Shown one piece after another: positions 4,971 through 5,583 of a stretch of DNA of 5,583 nucleotides. The notes under the pieces are model-generated. The model was not told the DNA's origin. It saw only the letters and a program-made list of their open reading frames with translations, and searched no databases. The DNA lies in contig CAZUZD010000380.1 in the NCBI GenBank assembly GCA_964624465.1, positions 1 to 5,583 on the forward strand, in the 5' to 3' direction. Both the position numbers and the translations under genes were made by a program. This stretch comes from CAZUZD01 sp964624465. GTDB taxonomy: Bacteria > Planctomycetota > Planctomycetia > Isosphaerales > Isosphaeraceae. Numbering within the stretch: the stretch's first letter is position 1; the number at the start of each line of letters is the position of its first letter.

Positions 4971-5583
4971 GCCGCGCCCTCGCTCTGCTGCTGGCCCTGA
5001 CGGGGACCTGGACCACTGCCCCGGCCCTGGCCGACGATCCGCCGGCCTTCGACGCGGCCGCCCTGGAGTTCTTCGAGAAGGAGGTGCGGCCGATCCTGGT
5101 CGCCCGCTGCCTCGAATGCCATGGCGCCACCAAGCAGAAGAGCGAACTGCGGCTCGACAGCCGCGCCGCCGCCCTGACCGGCGGCCTGACCGGCCCGGCC
5201 GTCGTGCCCGGCAACCTCGACGAGAGCCTGCTCGTCGAGGCGGTCCGGTACGGCGACACGCTCAAGATGCCGCCGAAGTCGAAGCTGCCCGACGCCGAGG
5301 TGGCCGTGCTCACGAAGTGGGTCACCCTGGGTGCCCCCTGGCCCCCCGAGGCCGCCCCGGCGGCCGGTGGCGCCGCCAGGAAACCCGAGGCGTTCGACCT
5401 GACCGAGCGGGCCCAGCACTGGAGCTTCCAGCCCTTGCAGGCGGTGGCGCCGCCGGCGGTGCGCGACCCGTCGCGGGCGCGGAACCCGATCGATCGGTTC
5501 GTCGGCGCGCGGCTCGACGCGGCCGGCCTGGCCCCCGCGCCCGAGGCCGACCGCCGCACGCTCATCCGCCGCCTCACGTTCGA
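4967..5583 (+). CDS. Secreted planctomycete cytochrome c / DUF1549 protein, N-terminal part (runs off the window)
   Basis: The reading frame opens at ATG 4967, which overlaps the aroE stop as ATGA, and stays open to the window end (205 codons seen). GAGGAGG at 4950-4956 can serve as ribosome-binding site, with a rather long 10-base spacing. Residues 1-22 are a signal peptide ending ALA. A PSCyt1-type cytochrome domain (about 32-125) follows. CLECH (48-52) supplies the covalent haem attachment and the proximal histidine, LRLDSR (61-66) is typical of the family, and M101 in LKMPPKS is the likely second axial ligand. After an alanine/proline linker, HWSFQPL (151-157) and NPIDRFVGARLDAAGL (173-188) mark the start of a DUF1549 (PSCyt2) domain. 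In Planctomycetota these proteins usually run on to a DUF1553 (PSD1) C-terminal domain and are encoded near DUF1501 proteins, but neither can be seen here. The protein should sit in the periplasm. Its redox partner is unknown. Confidence 0.92.
   Translation, partial: MSRALALLLALTGTWTTAPALADDPPAFDAAALEFFEKEVRPILVARCLECHGATKQKSELRLDSRAAALTGGLTGPAVVPGNLDESLLVEAVRYGDTLKMPPKSKLPDAEVAVLTKWVTLGAPWPPEAAPAAGGAARKPEAFDLTERAQHWSFQPLQAVAPPAVRDPSRARNPIDRFVGARLDAAGLAPAPEADRRTLIRRLTF

Noticed and set aside
1..5583. CRISPR array, insertion sequence, phage module or defence system
   Set aside because: No regularly spaced repeats, transposase or integrase motifs, terminal repeats or defence-protein domains were seen. 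The genes look like ordinary resident chromosome.

Overview
The window is high-GC, gene-dense DNA that looks like the chromosome of a planctomycete, most likely of the Isosphaera type (Isosphaerales). The lineage call is an inference. It rests on a secreted CxxCH cytochrome fused to the start of a DUF1549-type domain (the PSCyt1/PSCyt2 layout typical of Planctomycetota), on a secreted ThuA/isochorismatase protein, and on the strong G/C third-position bias.

Layout, left to right. Positions 1-69 may hold the last 22 codons of an upstream gene. Positions 70-289 are non-coding and carry a good sigma70-like promoter (157-185). A membrane-anchored or exported BON-domain protein follows at 290-847, and then a 90-residue stand-alone protein resembling the beta-barrel domain II of translation GTPases (1028-1300). 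A hairpin-rich stretch ends in a strong bidirectional terminator (1411-1460). This terminator separates the plus-strand genes from a converging minus-strand gene for a 509-residue secreted protein that joins a ThuA-like domain to an isochorismatase-like cysteine hydrolase domain (1499-3028). A divergent intergenic region (3029-3258) leads into a secreted 2H phosphoesterase of the 2'-5' RNA ligase/cyclic phosphodiesterase type (3259-4005). A second promoter candidate (4042-4069) precedes aroE (4113-4970), whose stop codon overlaps the start of a secreted cytochrome c/DUF1549 protein. That last gene runs off the right edge (4967-5583).

How the genes relate. Only aroE and the cytochrome gene look co-transcribed, through an ATGA overlap, and they have no obvious pathway in common. 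The other genes appear to be separate transcription units. Several products are exported: the ThuA-isochorismatase protein, the 2H phosphoesterase, the cytochrome and probably the BON protein. AroE and the domain II-like protein should be cytoplasmic. I see no mobile element, CRISPR array, rRNA or convincing tRNA. I also do not see a clearly new multi-gene system. The most unusual items are the ThuA-isochorismatase fusion, the isolated domain II-like protein, the exported 2H phosphoesterase, the altered shikimate-binding motif of AroE and the stacked hairpins before the terminator.
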